From Closterium sp. NIES-65 (taxonomy: Eukaryota; Streptophyta; Zygnematophyceae; Desmidiales; Closteriaceae), in assembly GCA_948144175.1 (NCBI GenBank), contig CANXME010000106.1, forward strand, positions 3,100,001-3,164,000: a DNA stretch of 64,000 bases, in the 5' to 3' direction. Below are positions 10,387 to 21,866 of this stretch, one piece after another. The notes under the pieces are model-generated. The model was given only the letters and a program-made list of their open reading frames with translations, made no database searches and was not told where the DNA came from. The stretch's first letter is position 1; each line of letters opens with the position of its first letter. The translations under genes and the position numbers were made by a program.

Positions 10387-12242
10387 ATGGCTACCCCTAG
10401 TGTCCTCGCTTTTGACGCTGAGGGTCGTGCCATTGACTTTGACGTCTGGGTAGATGACCTGCAGCTTTTCCTACAGTGCGATAGGGCAGACGGTCTCTCC
10501 CTCTTTGACCTCACCTCTGGTGCCTCTCCTGCCCGTGCTGCTGATGCTGACGCCACTGTTCGCTCACAGTGGGCTACGCGCGATGCTGCTGCACGTCTTG
10601 CTTTGCGTCGCCACCTGCCTACCTCTGAGCGGGCGCACTTTAGCTAGTACAAGAGTGCTCAGACCTTGTACGACGCTGTAGTTGCGCGCTACTCCTCCCC
10701 TGCCACTGCTGCACTAAGCCGCCTCATGCTACCGTACCTCTTCCCTGACCTTGCTGCCTTTCCTACAGTCGCTGACCTCATTACGCACCTCCGCACTAGT
10801 GACACTCGCTACCGCGCTGTGCTTCCTGCTGAGTTCTGCGCCAAGAACCCCCCCCCCCATGTACATCACCCTCTACTACATAGTCACCCGGCTCCCTGAC
10901 TCCCTTCGCGTAGTCAGGGACCACTTCCTCTCAGTTTGCCCCACCACTCTCACTGTTGACCTCCTCGAGAAGGGCCTCCTAGCAGCAGAGAAGAGCATAG
11001 TCGCTGTAGGAGCCTCTCGTGGTGACCCTCGCACCCCCGTCTTTGAGGGGTGTTCCCCCTCCCCCCTTTTGCCCTTTGTTGCCTCTGCTGCTGCGGCCGG
11101 CCTCGTTGGTTTCGAGTCGGTCGGCGCTGCGTCTGCCTCGAGCGGGAGACGCCGCATCGGCAAGAGCAAGGGGGGCAAGGGTGCTGGAGGGGCTGGCGGG
11201 GGTGGCGGAGGTGGCGGTGGAGGCAGTGGAGGGGGTGGGGGTGGTGGTGGGAGTGGTGGCAGGGGTGGAGGTGTCGGTGGCGGCAGTGGAGGTGGAGGCG
11301 GCAGCGGTGGTGGCGGTGGGAGCGGAGGTGGCGGAGGTGGCGGCGGTGGAGGAGGCGGCGGCGGAGGAGGTGGAGCTGGTCGGGGTGGCGCTGCAAGAGG
11401 GTCGGCTCCGGTGGTGGTCAGCGCCAGCAGCAGCAGCAGCAGCGCACTCGTGTCATCCCCCCCCCTCAGCAGCTCCGTGAGTGGTACGCTGCACGCCAGC
11501 GGGGTGGGGGTACTGGTCCGTGCACCTACATCCTACGCACCGGCGACCGCGCGGGTGAGCAGTGCGGGGGTGCGCACTCCACCCAGCGCTGCTTTGGCCG
11601 CCTGACGGACGCTTGGCGTCACCAGTTCCTTGAGGCCACTGAGATCCCCCGCTGGGGCGAGCTGTCTTGGGCGAGAGTAGCTGTCTTTGACCTTGACTTA
11701 GATGTTATTCTTGCTGCCATGTTTGCTGTGACTATTAGTGATGAGGGTGACTGTTACCGGTGTTTTCCGCCCGACCCGGGCATTGAGACTACTGCTCTAA
11801 GTACTGGTGAGGCTGCTGCTCTAGGTGCTAGCGAGGCTGCTGCTCTAGGTGCTCGTGCGTGTGCTCCCTCAGGTGCTGGTGAGTCTGCTCTCTCAGGAAC
11901 TGCATCGGCTTCGGCCTCCCACACCTTCACCCTTGACTTGAGGGCTTCTTGCTCCTTCTTTCGAGACCGCACCATATTCACGCCGCTTGGCCGGCCAGTT
12001 GCAGTCTCTCTTGTAGACCCCTTTGGGGGTCCTGTCCTTGCTCACTTCTCCACTGTCCTCCCGTGTCCGGCGGCCCCCTCTGGCACCCTGTCTGGTCTTT
12101 ACCTCCCCTCGTTCTCTACAAACTTGGTGAGTGGTGCTGACCTACAGGATGCGGGGGTTCACTAGTTCACTCCTGCGCGTCAGCGGGTGACCTACTGCAC
12201 GGACGCTCGGACAGGCCGACACCTGGCCACGTTTACGCGTCA
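10387..12242 (+). pseudogene. copia gag-protease, 5' half of copy 3
   Basis: Gag starts MATPSVLAFDAEGRAIDFDV at 10387. An in-frame TAG (about 10645) replaces the conserved Gln of HFSQYKSAQ. Eleven Cs at 10848-10858 instead of ten shift the frame, after which Gag continues as MYITLYYIVTRLPDSLRVVR. A Gly-rich run spans about 11190-11380, then the C-x13-C-x3-H-x4-C motif. The protease region has D-L-R-A-S where other copies have D-S-G-A-S, so its catalytic triplet is lost. A TAG stands at about 12163 in GVH-stop-FTPAR. Family identity ends at about 12242 inside the pre-integrase region. Confidence 0.82.
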
Positions 12243-13131
12243 CCTCGTCAGTGGCCGCTCCTGTGTACCATTCCAAACCGCCACGTCAGGCCCAACCCTC
12301 ACATGCCGCCACGCCACACCCTTTTGCATCCGCCAACAACCCGTCCTACTTGCCACGTCACACCCCCACCAAGAGCGACGTCACCCCCCACCCACCTGAA
12401 ACGCCTCGCTTTGTCATGCGCCGCTCACGTGTACCCTTGTAGGGTGCCACGTCATCCCCAACCCTCACCTTCCCCCACGTCACACGCACCTGCATCCGCC
12501 ACGTCTTTCCCAACCCTCACCTTCCGCCACGTCACACCCTCCTGCATCCGCCACGTCCACCAACAACCAGCCCCACGTGCCACGTCACACCCTCCTGCAT
12601 CCGCCACGTTCACCAACAACCAGCCCCACGTGCCACGTCACACCCTCCCACCCCATGCCACGTCACCCCCCACCCACCTCTCACGCGTCGCCTCGTTACG
12701 CGCGGCTCCTGTGTACCATTCCAAACCACCACGACAGCCCCAACCCTCCCATTCTGCCACGCCACACCCTTTTGCATCTGCCAACAACCCGCCCTACTTG
12801 CCACGTCACACCCCCCACCAAGAGCCACGTCACACCCCCCACCAAGAGCCACGTCACCCCCCACCCACCTGAAACGCCTCGCTCCGTCATGCGGCACTCC
12901 CTTGCACCCTTTCACACCGCCACGTCATATCCCAACCCTCACCTTTTGCCATGTCACACGCACTTGCATCCGCCACGTTCACCAACAACCCGCCCCACTT
13001 GCCACGTCACACCCACCCACCCCATGCCACGTCACCCCCCACCCACCTGATACGCGTCGCCTCGTCACGCGCCGCTCCCGTGTTCCCTTCGAACCCGCCA
13101 CGTCAGCCCCAACCCCGACCTTGTTGCCACG
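12243..13131 (+). repeat. CACGTC-rich tandem repeats, about 450-bp higher-order unit
   Basis: A block opening CTCCTGTGTACCATTCCAAA at about 12260 recurs at about 12710 and in diverged form at about 13075. Inside it, shorter units (CCACGTCACACCC, CATCCGCCACG, CACCAACAACC) repeat many times. It separates the broken copia from the gene at 13132-15716. The ACGT-core motif CCACGTCA is present dozens of times. No coding function is supported. Confidence 0.75.
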
Positions 13132-15716
13132 TCAACCCCAACCCGCCCCATTTGGCCCGCCACATACTGGGAATGGGTTTGTCTCCTGCAACACTAGCAC
13201 TCGTGCCTTGTCCACGGCGCTCATCGGCGGCGGGGTACCAGCCATAGGCAGGGCTGCCGGCCCGCCGACATAGCTGGCAGGTACTCCACGACGCAGGCCG
13301 AGCTGTGCAAACATGGCGTACATCTCAGACCGCAGCGCCTGGAACTCCTCCCGTGTAACAAACTGCTCGTGCTCCTCACTTTCACCTAGGGCACCCATGA
13401 GCGGAGGAAAAGGGTGTGAAGAATCCCCCCTCTGGCCAAGGGTATCAACGTCTTCTGCAGCAGTCCCGTGTGCCCTCACACTATCACGCTGGCGGGAAAA
13501 GGGGAGCTCAGGGAAGGGATTGGCATAAGTGCCTGCGTGATGCCCGCGCGAAGGACCGGCGATGGGGGAGACCGCCCTGCCCCGGACAGGAGAAGCGTGG
13601 AGTTGCCGAAATGGGTACGAGGGTGAGGCGAGTGAGGAGTGCGTGACGGGGACGGGTGGAGGGGATTCGGATTCCTCTCCTCTTGGCGCGCCGGGTGCCG
13701 TCGCAGCGACTTTGCTGGGGCCGGCCCATGGCGTGTAGAACCTTGGTGCACCGGACGAGAGCGGTGTAACACTCGCTATCCCGGCAGCCTTCGTTAGATG
13801 CATTCGTTGCACGCTTAAGGGCGGCCCAATGCCTGTAACGCGAGGGGCTGAGATGTAGAGGGAGTGGGAAAATAAAAATTGGAGTCGATCGGTTTCAAGG
13901 CGGGGCCAGACATGCATGCATATTCAGAAAGGTTTGAATCTAGATCGGGTTTAGGGTTGTACTGGTTTGAGACAAGAGGGTTTACCTTGCTTGGCAGATT
14001 CGTCAACCTTCTCCTTCCCTGCAGGAGAGAAACAATGTGAATAAAGGGTGTTATTTGGGACGGTTTAGCAGATTGTTTAACACGTCACGCCAGTTGTATT
14101 GGACACAATGCTCACCTTTCTGTTGTCCCTTCGGTTTTGGGGCAGCCTGCGCCTTCTCGTTGCCACCTTTCCGCGGGGTGCTTCGGCGCACGCTGCGACG
14201 TTTACCGGCAGGTTCCTTCTTGTCGGTACCCACTCGAACCCCTTTGGCGCGGCCACCCTTTCCTCCTCCATCCCCTTTTGCACCCTGGCTCCCTTGCTTT
14301 TTACCAACCCCTTCACTTTCGACCTTCACCTTACGCGCCTTCGGTTTGCCCGCTGCTTCGCCGCGCGCAGCGTCAGCTGCCCCGCGTTTTCGGGAAGGGC
14401 GAGTCCGGCCCCCCTCCTTCCCTGTCCCACTCACCCGACCGCCGCCCGCCCCGTCTCTTCCCTGGCGCCACATCCTCCTCCTCCTCCTCCTCCTCCTCCT
14501 CCTCCTCCTCCTCCTCCTCCTCCTCCTCCTTCTCTGATGCCTCCTCCTCCTCCTCCTCCTCCTCCTCCTCCTCCTCCTCCTCCTCCTCCTCCTCCTCCTC
14601 CTCCTCCTCCTCCTCCTCGTCACCCTGCTCCTCCTCCTCATCCCCCTCCTCCTCCTCCTCCTCCTCCTCCTCCTCCTCCTCCTCCTCCTCCTCCTCCTCC
14701 TCCTCCTCCTCCTCCTCCTCCTCTTCGTCCTCCCCGCCATCATTCTCATCTTTAGCATCCTCCCCGACATCCGCGTCTTGCTCCTCCGCTTCCTCTTCAT
14801 CCTCCTCTCCCTCCGCATCCTCCTCCTCATCCTCCTCCTCCTCCGTATCACCGGGGTCTTCATCGCCCTGTTTCGGCCTCGTTCCTGTCGCTGCTTTCTT
14901 GCCTCTCCTTCCGCCAGATGCTTTTCTTGCTGCGGGGCGGCCCTTCTGGCGCAATGCTTGACCGCCCGCCTTGCCACTAGCTTCCTTGGCGCCTCGCGGT
15001 GTGTCAACTTCCGCGCCTCCGGCGTTGTCAGCACTACCTGTCGTCTGGCGCCTCTTCGCTCGCGTGGTGAGGTCCCCGGGCACGGCGGTGTCATCATCCT
15101 CCTCCCCATCGCTCTTCCTTTGCCTACGCCTTCCCCGTCCACCTGAAGGAGGAGAGCCACCGACCAGCCCCACCGACTCGTGCTGTGCCACCTTGTCTTT
15201 ATCCAGTACGGCTGCAGAAACTTCGACCACGCTCGTCTGGAGCAGCGTCAGATGGTGTTGCGTTGCCGCCTCCTCGGACTCCTTGGTTGCGGCATGCTCG
15301 GCGCGAGGATCGCCTCCGTGATTTCCCCCTGTCGCCGAACCCTCCATCTCCGCCGACGGGAGTGCAAGACTCGCGCTCCCTCGCCCCGGATCTTCGTTGC
15401 CGCCAGTGGTGCCGTCTTTACTCGGACCGGGCTCGGTTCCAGCAGAGGCACCATCCGCAGCTTTGTTCACTGTAGAAACACGCTTGCGTGGCGTTGGTTT
15501 AGGCCCCTTGTCTGCCGCTTTCTTGCCGGCCTCCTGTTGACCGCGCGCGACCTTTTTTGCCGCCGCTTTTTTCGGCCCAATGCCACGAGCGACGGACGCA
15601 TTGTTTTTTTTAGCGCCGCCACCACTCTCCCTATCGATTTGTTTAGACGTCCCCCTTGTCGCGCGGCGGCCGACCTGTTCCTCCTCCATTGCTTGGTTAC
15701 GTGTTGCACGTGTCAT
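13132..15716 (-). CDS. Charged chromatin-like protein, 4 exons, unknown function
   Basis: My gene model on the minus strand has exons 15716-14435, 14376-14116, 14018-13986 and 13847-13132. All three introns (58, 97 and 138 bp) have GT-AG ends and phase 1, and the joined frame is open for 763 residues with a TGA stop. The start is the ATG giving MTRATRNQAMEEEQ; an upstream in-frame GTG is unlikely. Order of parts: a Lys/Arg/Ala-rich N-terminal region; an acidic tract of Glu/Asp about 130 residues long (14860-14470) encoded by GAG repeats; a second Lys/Arg/Gly-rich segment (exon 2); and a Pro/Ser-rich C-terminal exon with a possible short helix (VTREEFQALRSEMYAMFAQL). I recognise no enzyme domain. 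The composition suggests a nuclear, nucleic-acid or histone-binding protein (inference). It is divergent to the transposase at 17882 and could be an accessory gene of the same transposon. The 58-bp intron could instead be a frameshift in the triplet repeat. Confidence 0.6.
14471..14731. repeat. (TCC)n / (GAG)n triplet microsatellite
   Basis: Long interrupted TCC repeats on the plus strand, with breaks near 14535, 14620 and 14640. Read on the minus strand in the gene's frame they encode almost pure Glu; in another frame they would encode Arg. The homopurine/homopyrimidine mirror symmetry could form triplex DNA, and length slippage here would alter the protein. Confidence 0.9.
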
Positions 15717-16474
15717 GGTAATCGTAGGAAGAGCAAAGTTGCAAATCGCACGGAAGGGTTGAGCCGGTTGCGAAAGGGTTTTGCTACTGAATCCCACGAA
15801 GGCATAATCGGCCGTCTATCACTGTTATGTGTTTACGAAAACAGCCGCTTCAACTAAGTCTGAAATAGTAGCCACTATGCTTCGCGCTAAGGCCGATCTG
15901 GAGAGGCGTGTGTCAAGGCAACGAGCAGCGTCAAAGTGTTGGCCCAGGGAGTGACGGAAGCAGGTGGGTGGGGCACGAGGGTGGTTGGGGTGAGTTGCGA
16001 GACTAGAGAGAGAAATGTAACCCTATCAGGCTACATTGGACGGTGTACGTGTAGCCACCCTAGCATAAACCCACCTTCCGCTCGATCTCAGCCGCCCAAT
16101 GGCTGAAGTACCTCTTGGCTGATGACTGTGTTGCGGGGGGAATTGTTTGAGATGCGTCGGCCAATGACGGTTGCCAACACATCAATCACAACAAAGGGTA
16201 AACCTGGTGTGAAACCTACAGTGCGAAATTAGTCAAATCCCTGCAAAGTACAGTGTTTTCGGTTGCAAAGTAACAACGCATTTCATCAAACTCTAAGTTG
16301 CAACTGGTTTTGTACGGGGTTGGGGTAAGTTAATCGGTGATTCTCACGTCACACACACAACGACCGTCTTGAATTATTACTTAGGAAAGATGTACTGCGC
16401 ACTTTTAGGCTTTGCCACAATGGTTTAGGGCCAGCGGACGTCATTCTAACACGATTATCAATAATAACAAACGT
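15717..16474. other. Upstream region of the charged-protein gene, no gene seen
   Basis: Less GC-rich than the flanks. It contains no convincing open frame, and I see no clear TATA box, LTR or terminal inverted repeat. As the space between two divergent genes it should hold at least one promoter, but I cannot point to an element. Confidence 0.4.
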
Positions 16475-17133
16475 GAATCCGTTGTGGTATGGTGTTGGAT
16501 TGTCATCCATTCTTGCACAGACATTACATAAGGTGCTTAGAAGGAGTGGTATGAAGCACAGGCCCAACGCACAAGCGTAGATGCGTTATCGACAGTCATG
16601 TTTAGACTGTGCGACGATGCATCGTTCAGGCCTCCGCGTTGCGCGACTTGGTGAATCCGTTGTGGTATGGTGTTGGATTGTCATCCATTCTTGCACAGAC
16701 ATTACACAAGGTGCTTAGAAGGAGTGGTATGAAGCGCAGGCCCAACGCACAAGCGTAGATGCGTTATCGACAGCCATGTTTAGACTGTGCGACGATGCAT
16801 CGTTCAGGCCTCCGCGTTGCGCGACTTGGTGAATCCGTTGTGGTATGGTGTTGGATTGTCATCCATTCTTGCACAGACATTACACAAGGTGCTTAGAAGG
16901 AGTGGTATGAAGCGCAGGCCCAACGCACAAGCGTAGATGCATTATCGACAGCCATGTTTAGACTGTGCGACGATGCATCGTTCAGGCCTCCGCGTTGCGC
17001 GACTTGGTGAATCCGTTGTGGTATGGTGTTGGATTGTCATCCATTCTTGCACAGACATTACACAAGGTGCTTAGAAGGAGTGGTATGAAGCACAGGCCCA
17101 ACGCACAAGCGTAGATGCGTTATCGACAGCCAT
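16475..17133 (+). repeat. 178-bp tandem repeat, about 3.7 copies
   Basis: Units begin GAATCCGTTGTGGTATGGTG at 16475, 16653, 16831 and 17009, exactly 178 bp apart; the last is truncated at about 17133. Copies differ by only a few bases (for example ACATAA/ACACAA, GCGTTA/GCATTA). A smaller reading frame across it is not coding-like. It lies between the two divergent genes, where an array of transposase- or regulator-binding sites would be plausible (inference). Confidence 0.92.
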
Positions 17134-17881
17134 CCATTCTTGGATATTCGTTCTTCACGGTGCGGCACGATATATGTATTTGCTCCAAGCACCAATCATA
17201 CGTTACGGCATGGAGTTACCGGGTAGTTCCCGTATCGTTATCGAGTAAGGATTGTTCAAGAACAGTCCCAAGGATATGAATGTTTACTATTTATGAATGA
17301 TACGAGTTTCTTGTTAAGTTGTAACTGTACATATGCATTTCCAGGTTTGTTTGACGCCTCTATAGCTCACCTACGTAATTCCGATTTTGAGGCTATATCG
17401 ATTCGCGACACAATCAGAGATCCAAACGGATCTCTTCCCGCTCTTCCTCATCCTCCTCGACTCTCACGCACAGTTCATAAACACTTGTTCTAGACTCAAT
17501 AGGCACGTCCTTCTTGCCTTGCTTGCGAATCACACACACGACCATGAGACTTAAGATCCAGTGCATCTCCCCTGGCCACGTCGTGGTCGCTGTAAACGGG
17601 GGCGACACGCCTTGTAGGGCAGACGGCCCGTGCTATGGGCGGTCTGTATCGTGCCTGGTAACGACCACGCGGCTCGACAACGTTAGCTAGTCATATACAT
17701 TAGCGCGTGCGTCAAGTGCCAGTCGTGCAGTGATACAAGCCGCCCACCACAGTGCGCGCATTGGCGATGATCGTGTAGCTGTCACAGACTTCTTGAACGG
17801 GGTAGTTAATGCGTTCACAAGCTTCATCACGGGTAGTAGCTTCATAGGCCAGGTCTCGACTCTACAACGGATCCGTAATTG
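17134..17881. other. 5' flank of the transposase gene, no gene seen
   Basis: About 750 bp with no open frame that resembles a known protein and no further copy of the 178-bp unit beyond a short echo (CCATCCATTCTTG at 17130). The promoter and 5' untranslated region of the downstream transposase gene should be here; no motif is clear enough to call. Confidence 0.4.
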
Positions 17882-20800
17882 ATGGGCTCTTTACCAGGCG
17901 TCGTTTGCGAGTTCTGCAACAGATGGTTCCCCAACGCCCAAGTTTATGGTGGTCATAAGTCACGGCGGACCCCTTGCCAAGGAATATCCGCCGTGGCGAG
18001 GCCCACGCAATCTGCACCGACCGCCGGTCTTCACGCTTTGCTATTCGTCCACGACATTCTGTTGGACGCTCCAGCCGCTCCCGGTTCACCAGCGTCTAAC
18101 GCATCCAACGCCGTCAGTGTGAGCCGACCTCCACGCGTTCCTGATGCTCACGTTGACGAAACTCCCAACGACGTGAACGAGGGGCCTCCTGAAGATGAAC
18201 ATCAACCACGGCATGGAGCTCCTGCGGCTGAGACGACTGACCATCCTGAGAGCCGGCCCGAAGGGAGTCATGCCGCGCCGCCAACCGTCATCTCCGGACA
18301 GAGCAATGCCATGCCCCTCAATCCGCTCGCGTTGAAGCTACTGCATTTCGTCCGGCGCGTGAATGGCGGAATGGGAATGGCCGAGGTTGACATCAACGGC
18401 CTGCTTCAGCTAGTCGTAGAGCCCGGCCTTGCGCCTCTTGTGAACTCGGAGCTCCGGAACTGTAAGGATCTGGAGCGGTTCGAGTTGGAGCGCTTGGCAG
18501 GGCTCAATCGCGGATGGTCGGTGGCGACCTTCGAGATTGTCGGTCATCCACCACAGCGCTTGCTCTTCCAGAACTCAGCCCAGGTAAGCCGACTTTGCAT
18601 TCAAGGCCGTGAAATGATGATGAGGCACACAGGGTTTGCATGTACTTAGTTATCCTTGTATTAACCGTACACCCACCTTCTCCGCCACGAACCATGCCTC
18701 TCCTCTCACCTGCTTTCGCCACCGTACACCAGGCATTCGCTGAAATGTTTGGACATCCCAACAACGCGCCCGGCTTCAAGCTCAAGGCGCGTGTAGATGA
18801 GGACCCTGACGCAGGCGGCCGTCGCTATACCACGCCCGAAACAGGAACGTGGTGGAATGATGCTCAGGTAAGGAAAGACCACGTTGCCACCCCAAACCCA
18901 ATCCTGAGTCATGCATCCATCGCAGCACTGATCTCTCAAGAGCATCTTGAGTGTTAAACCGTGTGTCCGTTGCCGCTTTGTCGTGCACTGCAGGAACACT
19001 TCGGTTGGTCCGAAGTTGTGGGGGGGATCATCTTATATTCGGATGTGACGCACATGAGCAACAACGGCCGGAAAAAGGCGTGGCCGCTCATGATGACGCT
19101 GGCGAACATCGCCCAGGCCAAGCGATGGGGGAAAGCCGGTCACACACTACTTGCCCTCCTTCCAATCCCCCCATCTGCAATGTCTGCCGTGGAGAAGGTG
19201 ATGCTCTTCCAGCGTTGCGTCATCACCGTGCTGCAGCCGCTTCTTGATGGCATCGCCAGGTCCGTACTCGGTTTGCATCTTGCTAAGACATCATCTCACC
19301 ACCTGCATGGTATGCAAACCCTCTCTGTATGTAGCATGGCCCTTTGCCCCTCGTCGTTCCTCCCTAAAAGCCGCAACCTTGAATGCATGTTGCCACTCAC
19401 TCCATTCCTTGCAGCGGGTTCCGTCTCAGGGACCCTTTCGGAGATTGGCAAACCGTGCGGCCCCTGCTGTACGCCTGGGTGTGCGACTACCCCGAGAGCG
19501 GCAAAATCAGTTGCACACTCTCGCATGGATCGCGGATGCCGTGCAGCATCTGCTATGCTGCAAAGGTGAGGTCACATGCCATCTGCACGCATTCAATTAC
19601 ATTCCCGTTTGTGGCTCGCCTGAGCGAACCCACATAGCTACCACCCTTACCTTTTCTATCCCATCCCTCGGCCCCGTGCTACAACAGGAGCATCTGAGTG
19701 CTGTCAAGGCACAGAACACGCCGCGCACGCCTGAACAGCAGCAATGGATCGTTAACGAGGCGGCGGGGACGACAACTAGCCAGGACAACCCGTGCAAGGC
19801 CTACTCTACCTACCCTGTTGAGGTGAGTGACCTGTTTCCCCGGCCCATGAGTAGTCTATGCTCTCGCCCGCCCCGTCATGAATTGCCAGATGTGCTCTGC
19901 CCCATTGAACTCACCCGACTTGTGGTTTAGATTACCTATCCACTCTCACGTACATCTCTCCTCCATTCCCCACCACATCCCCATTTCCAGTGCGTGCTCT
20001 GGAAGTGGGATGTCCCAGGGACCGCGTGGGGCAATCCCTACCTCGTGGTGATGCCTGACATCATGCACCAGGCGGACCTAGGCATCATGAGCCACATTGT
20101 GGCTGTCGTGCGCAAGATGAAGAAGCGGCGTGTGAAGCAGATGGACAGGTCAGTGTTTTGGGGATTGGATTCGTTGCTCCTGGTCACAATTACTCAAACC
20201 ATAAGTTCTGTCCTATTACTGACCTGTTTCTGCCCTTTTGGCGCCGCTGAACTGATGTGTATGGGCAGGCGCCTGTCTCTCATTCGCGACCGCACGCGCC
20301 TGAATCACATGCGCCTGCCGGAGAGCGCCTACTTCGAGACCGGCGCATGTGTGGCGGCCTATGAGCACAGGGCCGTCATGCAGGTATAAACCCTCCATTC
20401 CCTGTTGCTTGTCCTGGCCTAAACCCTCAAGCAGTCTGCTCATGCTGCCATTGTCCGTCATGCTCCACTCCTCACACCATCTGTGCTCACCCTCCCCTTT
20501 GCTGCTATCCACGTTCTTTGCAGGTCATGGTGTTTGTTTTTGCAGGTCTGCTTCGCCAGCCCCAGATGGATGCCGTTCGTGCCTATCTTGGCTGGTACAT
20601 CCTGTGCTCCCAGCCACAGGGGCACACTGAGCGGTCCCTCCGGGAGCTGAAGAAGATGACCTCTCGGTAATAATATCACGCATGTAAATCCCTGTGCATG
20701 GGATGTATGCTTGGCTACTGTAAATGTGCTCTTGTAGTAGGCAATCTTGTGAGGATGTTGCTGCTAAACTTTGATGAAAAGGATCAGGAATAGGAAAAGC

Positions 20801-21866
20801 ATATGAATAAGTAGACTCTGTGAATGCATGTGTTGTCATCTCCCACTCCCATCAGGCTCGTTGAGCAGTTGCAGGCTGCGTTTCCAAAGCAGCCATCCTC
20901 TTGGTGCCTTGTGAAAACACATCTCATGTCGCACTACATTGACTCCATACGTCGGGCGGGTCATGTGACTGAATTCAGCACCAACATGTTCGAGCACTTG
21001 CACGGACCGTTGGTAAAGAGGATCTACCGTCGGTCCAACAAGCGCAATGTAGATGGGCAGATCATGAAGTTCCATGCTAGGCGCATTCCGGATGTGGTGC
21101 CGGTGGATGATCCTGCCGGTCGGGACACCGCCATGCGGCAGGTAAATCTGTTTAGTGCTTGAATTGCATGGATATGAATGCAGAATGTAATAATATCAAT
21201 AGCATATGTTGGCAGGCGATTGAGACCGACACACGGACGCTCATCAAGGAGTCATACTCCCTCCCTGTGGAGTTGTCACAAGAATCCACCTCTACCAACT
21301 GGTTTCCAAGGAAGTGGGCCAAGCAACACCCTCGTGCCCAAGCTGCCCTCAAGGATGCGCTTATGCGTTATGCAGGATGCGTCACCAAGATTCGAGTAAG
21401 TAGTTGCAAGTTTATGCAATCAACCATCATTTTGGCTGGCTCGTATCATACATGACTAACATCAACTGTTATGCAGGCCCATGCATCGCTGGCAATCCCT
21501 GCAGCAGACGACGCCAGCTTCTCAAGAGTGTCTCACTTCGTTCGAGCGACCCCTGACTATTTTGAGAAGCCATGGTACTCGGATGTTGCAGTGGAGGGTG
21601 TAAGGTATGGTCGGAGAGAGGAGTGGTATGCAAGGTTGCTTCTGTTGTTCCATACCAAAATACGTGGAGAGAGGGAGGAGCTGGCTTACGTTAGATATTG
21701 GAATGCAAGCGGAGAGGATACAGCAACAGGATGCCTTCGCCTCAAGTGGACGACAGGAATGTACGCGTACTCCGTGATTCCCATTGAAGCGCTGCTCCGC
21801 CACGTCCATGTGGTGAAGGCATTCCATCTGGACAGTATCTATCTCCTTAAGAAGTATCAAATGTGA
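17882..21866 (+). CDS. Plavaka-like (KDZ/CACTA-related) DNA transposase, 11 exons
   Basis: Exons: 17882-18583, 18733-18867, 18994-19259, 19415-19565, 19688-19822, 19991-20148, 20269-20383, 20524-20666, 20856-21141, 21216-21395, 21477-21866. Every intron is GT-AG, phases match, and the product is 886 residues ending in TGA. The N-terminus has a C2HC finger (C9, C12, H25, C32). Then come SDVTHMSN (D296), W-V-C-D-Y-P-E (D392), CSIC (C411/C414), the DxxH box DIMH (486-489) and FEHLHGPLVKRIYRRSNKRN (E648). The D..D-Y-P-E..CxxC..DxxH..E-x-L-H series matches what I recall of fungal Plavaka transposases, which cut and paste DNA through a DDE active site. The start is the ATG after an in-frame TTG. 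Assignment of the three catalytic acids is inference. Exon 3 ends at a weak donor (GTCCGT). No internal stop or frameshift is seen, so the gene may be functional or recently so. Confidence 0.8.

Noticed and set aside
13132..15716. TET/JBP dioxygenase partner, as reported with some KDZ transposons
   Set aside because: No double-stranded beta-helix motif (H-x-D..H) is visible in the charged protein.
16349..16567. 72-codon minus-strand frame at the start of the 178-bp array
   Set aside because: Overlaps the tandem repeat, no recognised motif, not preserved across the repeat units.
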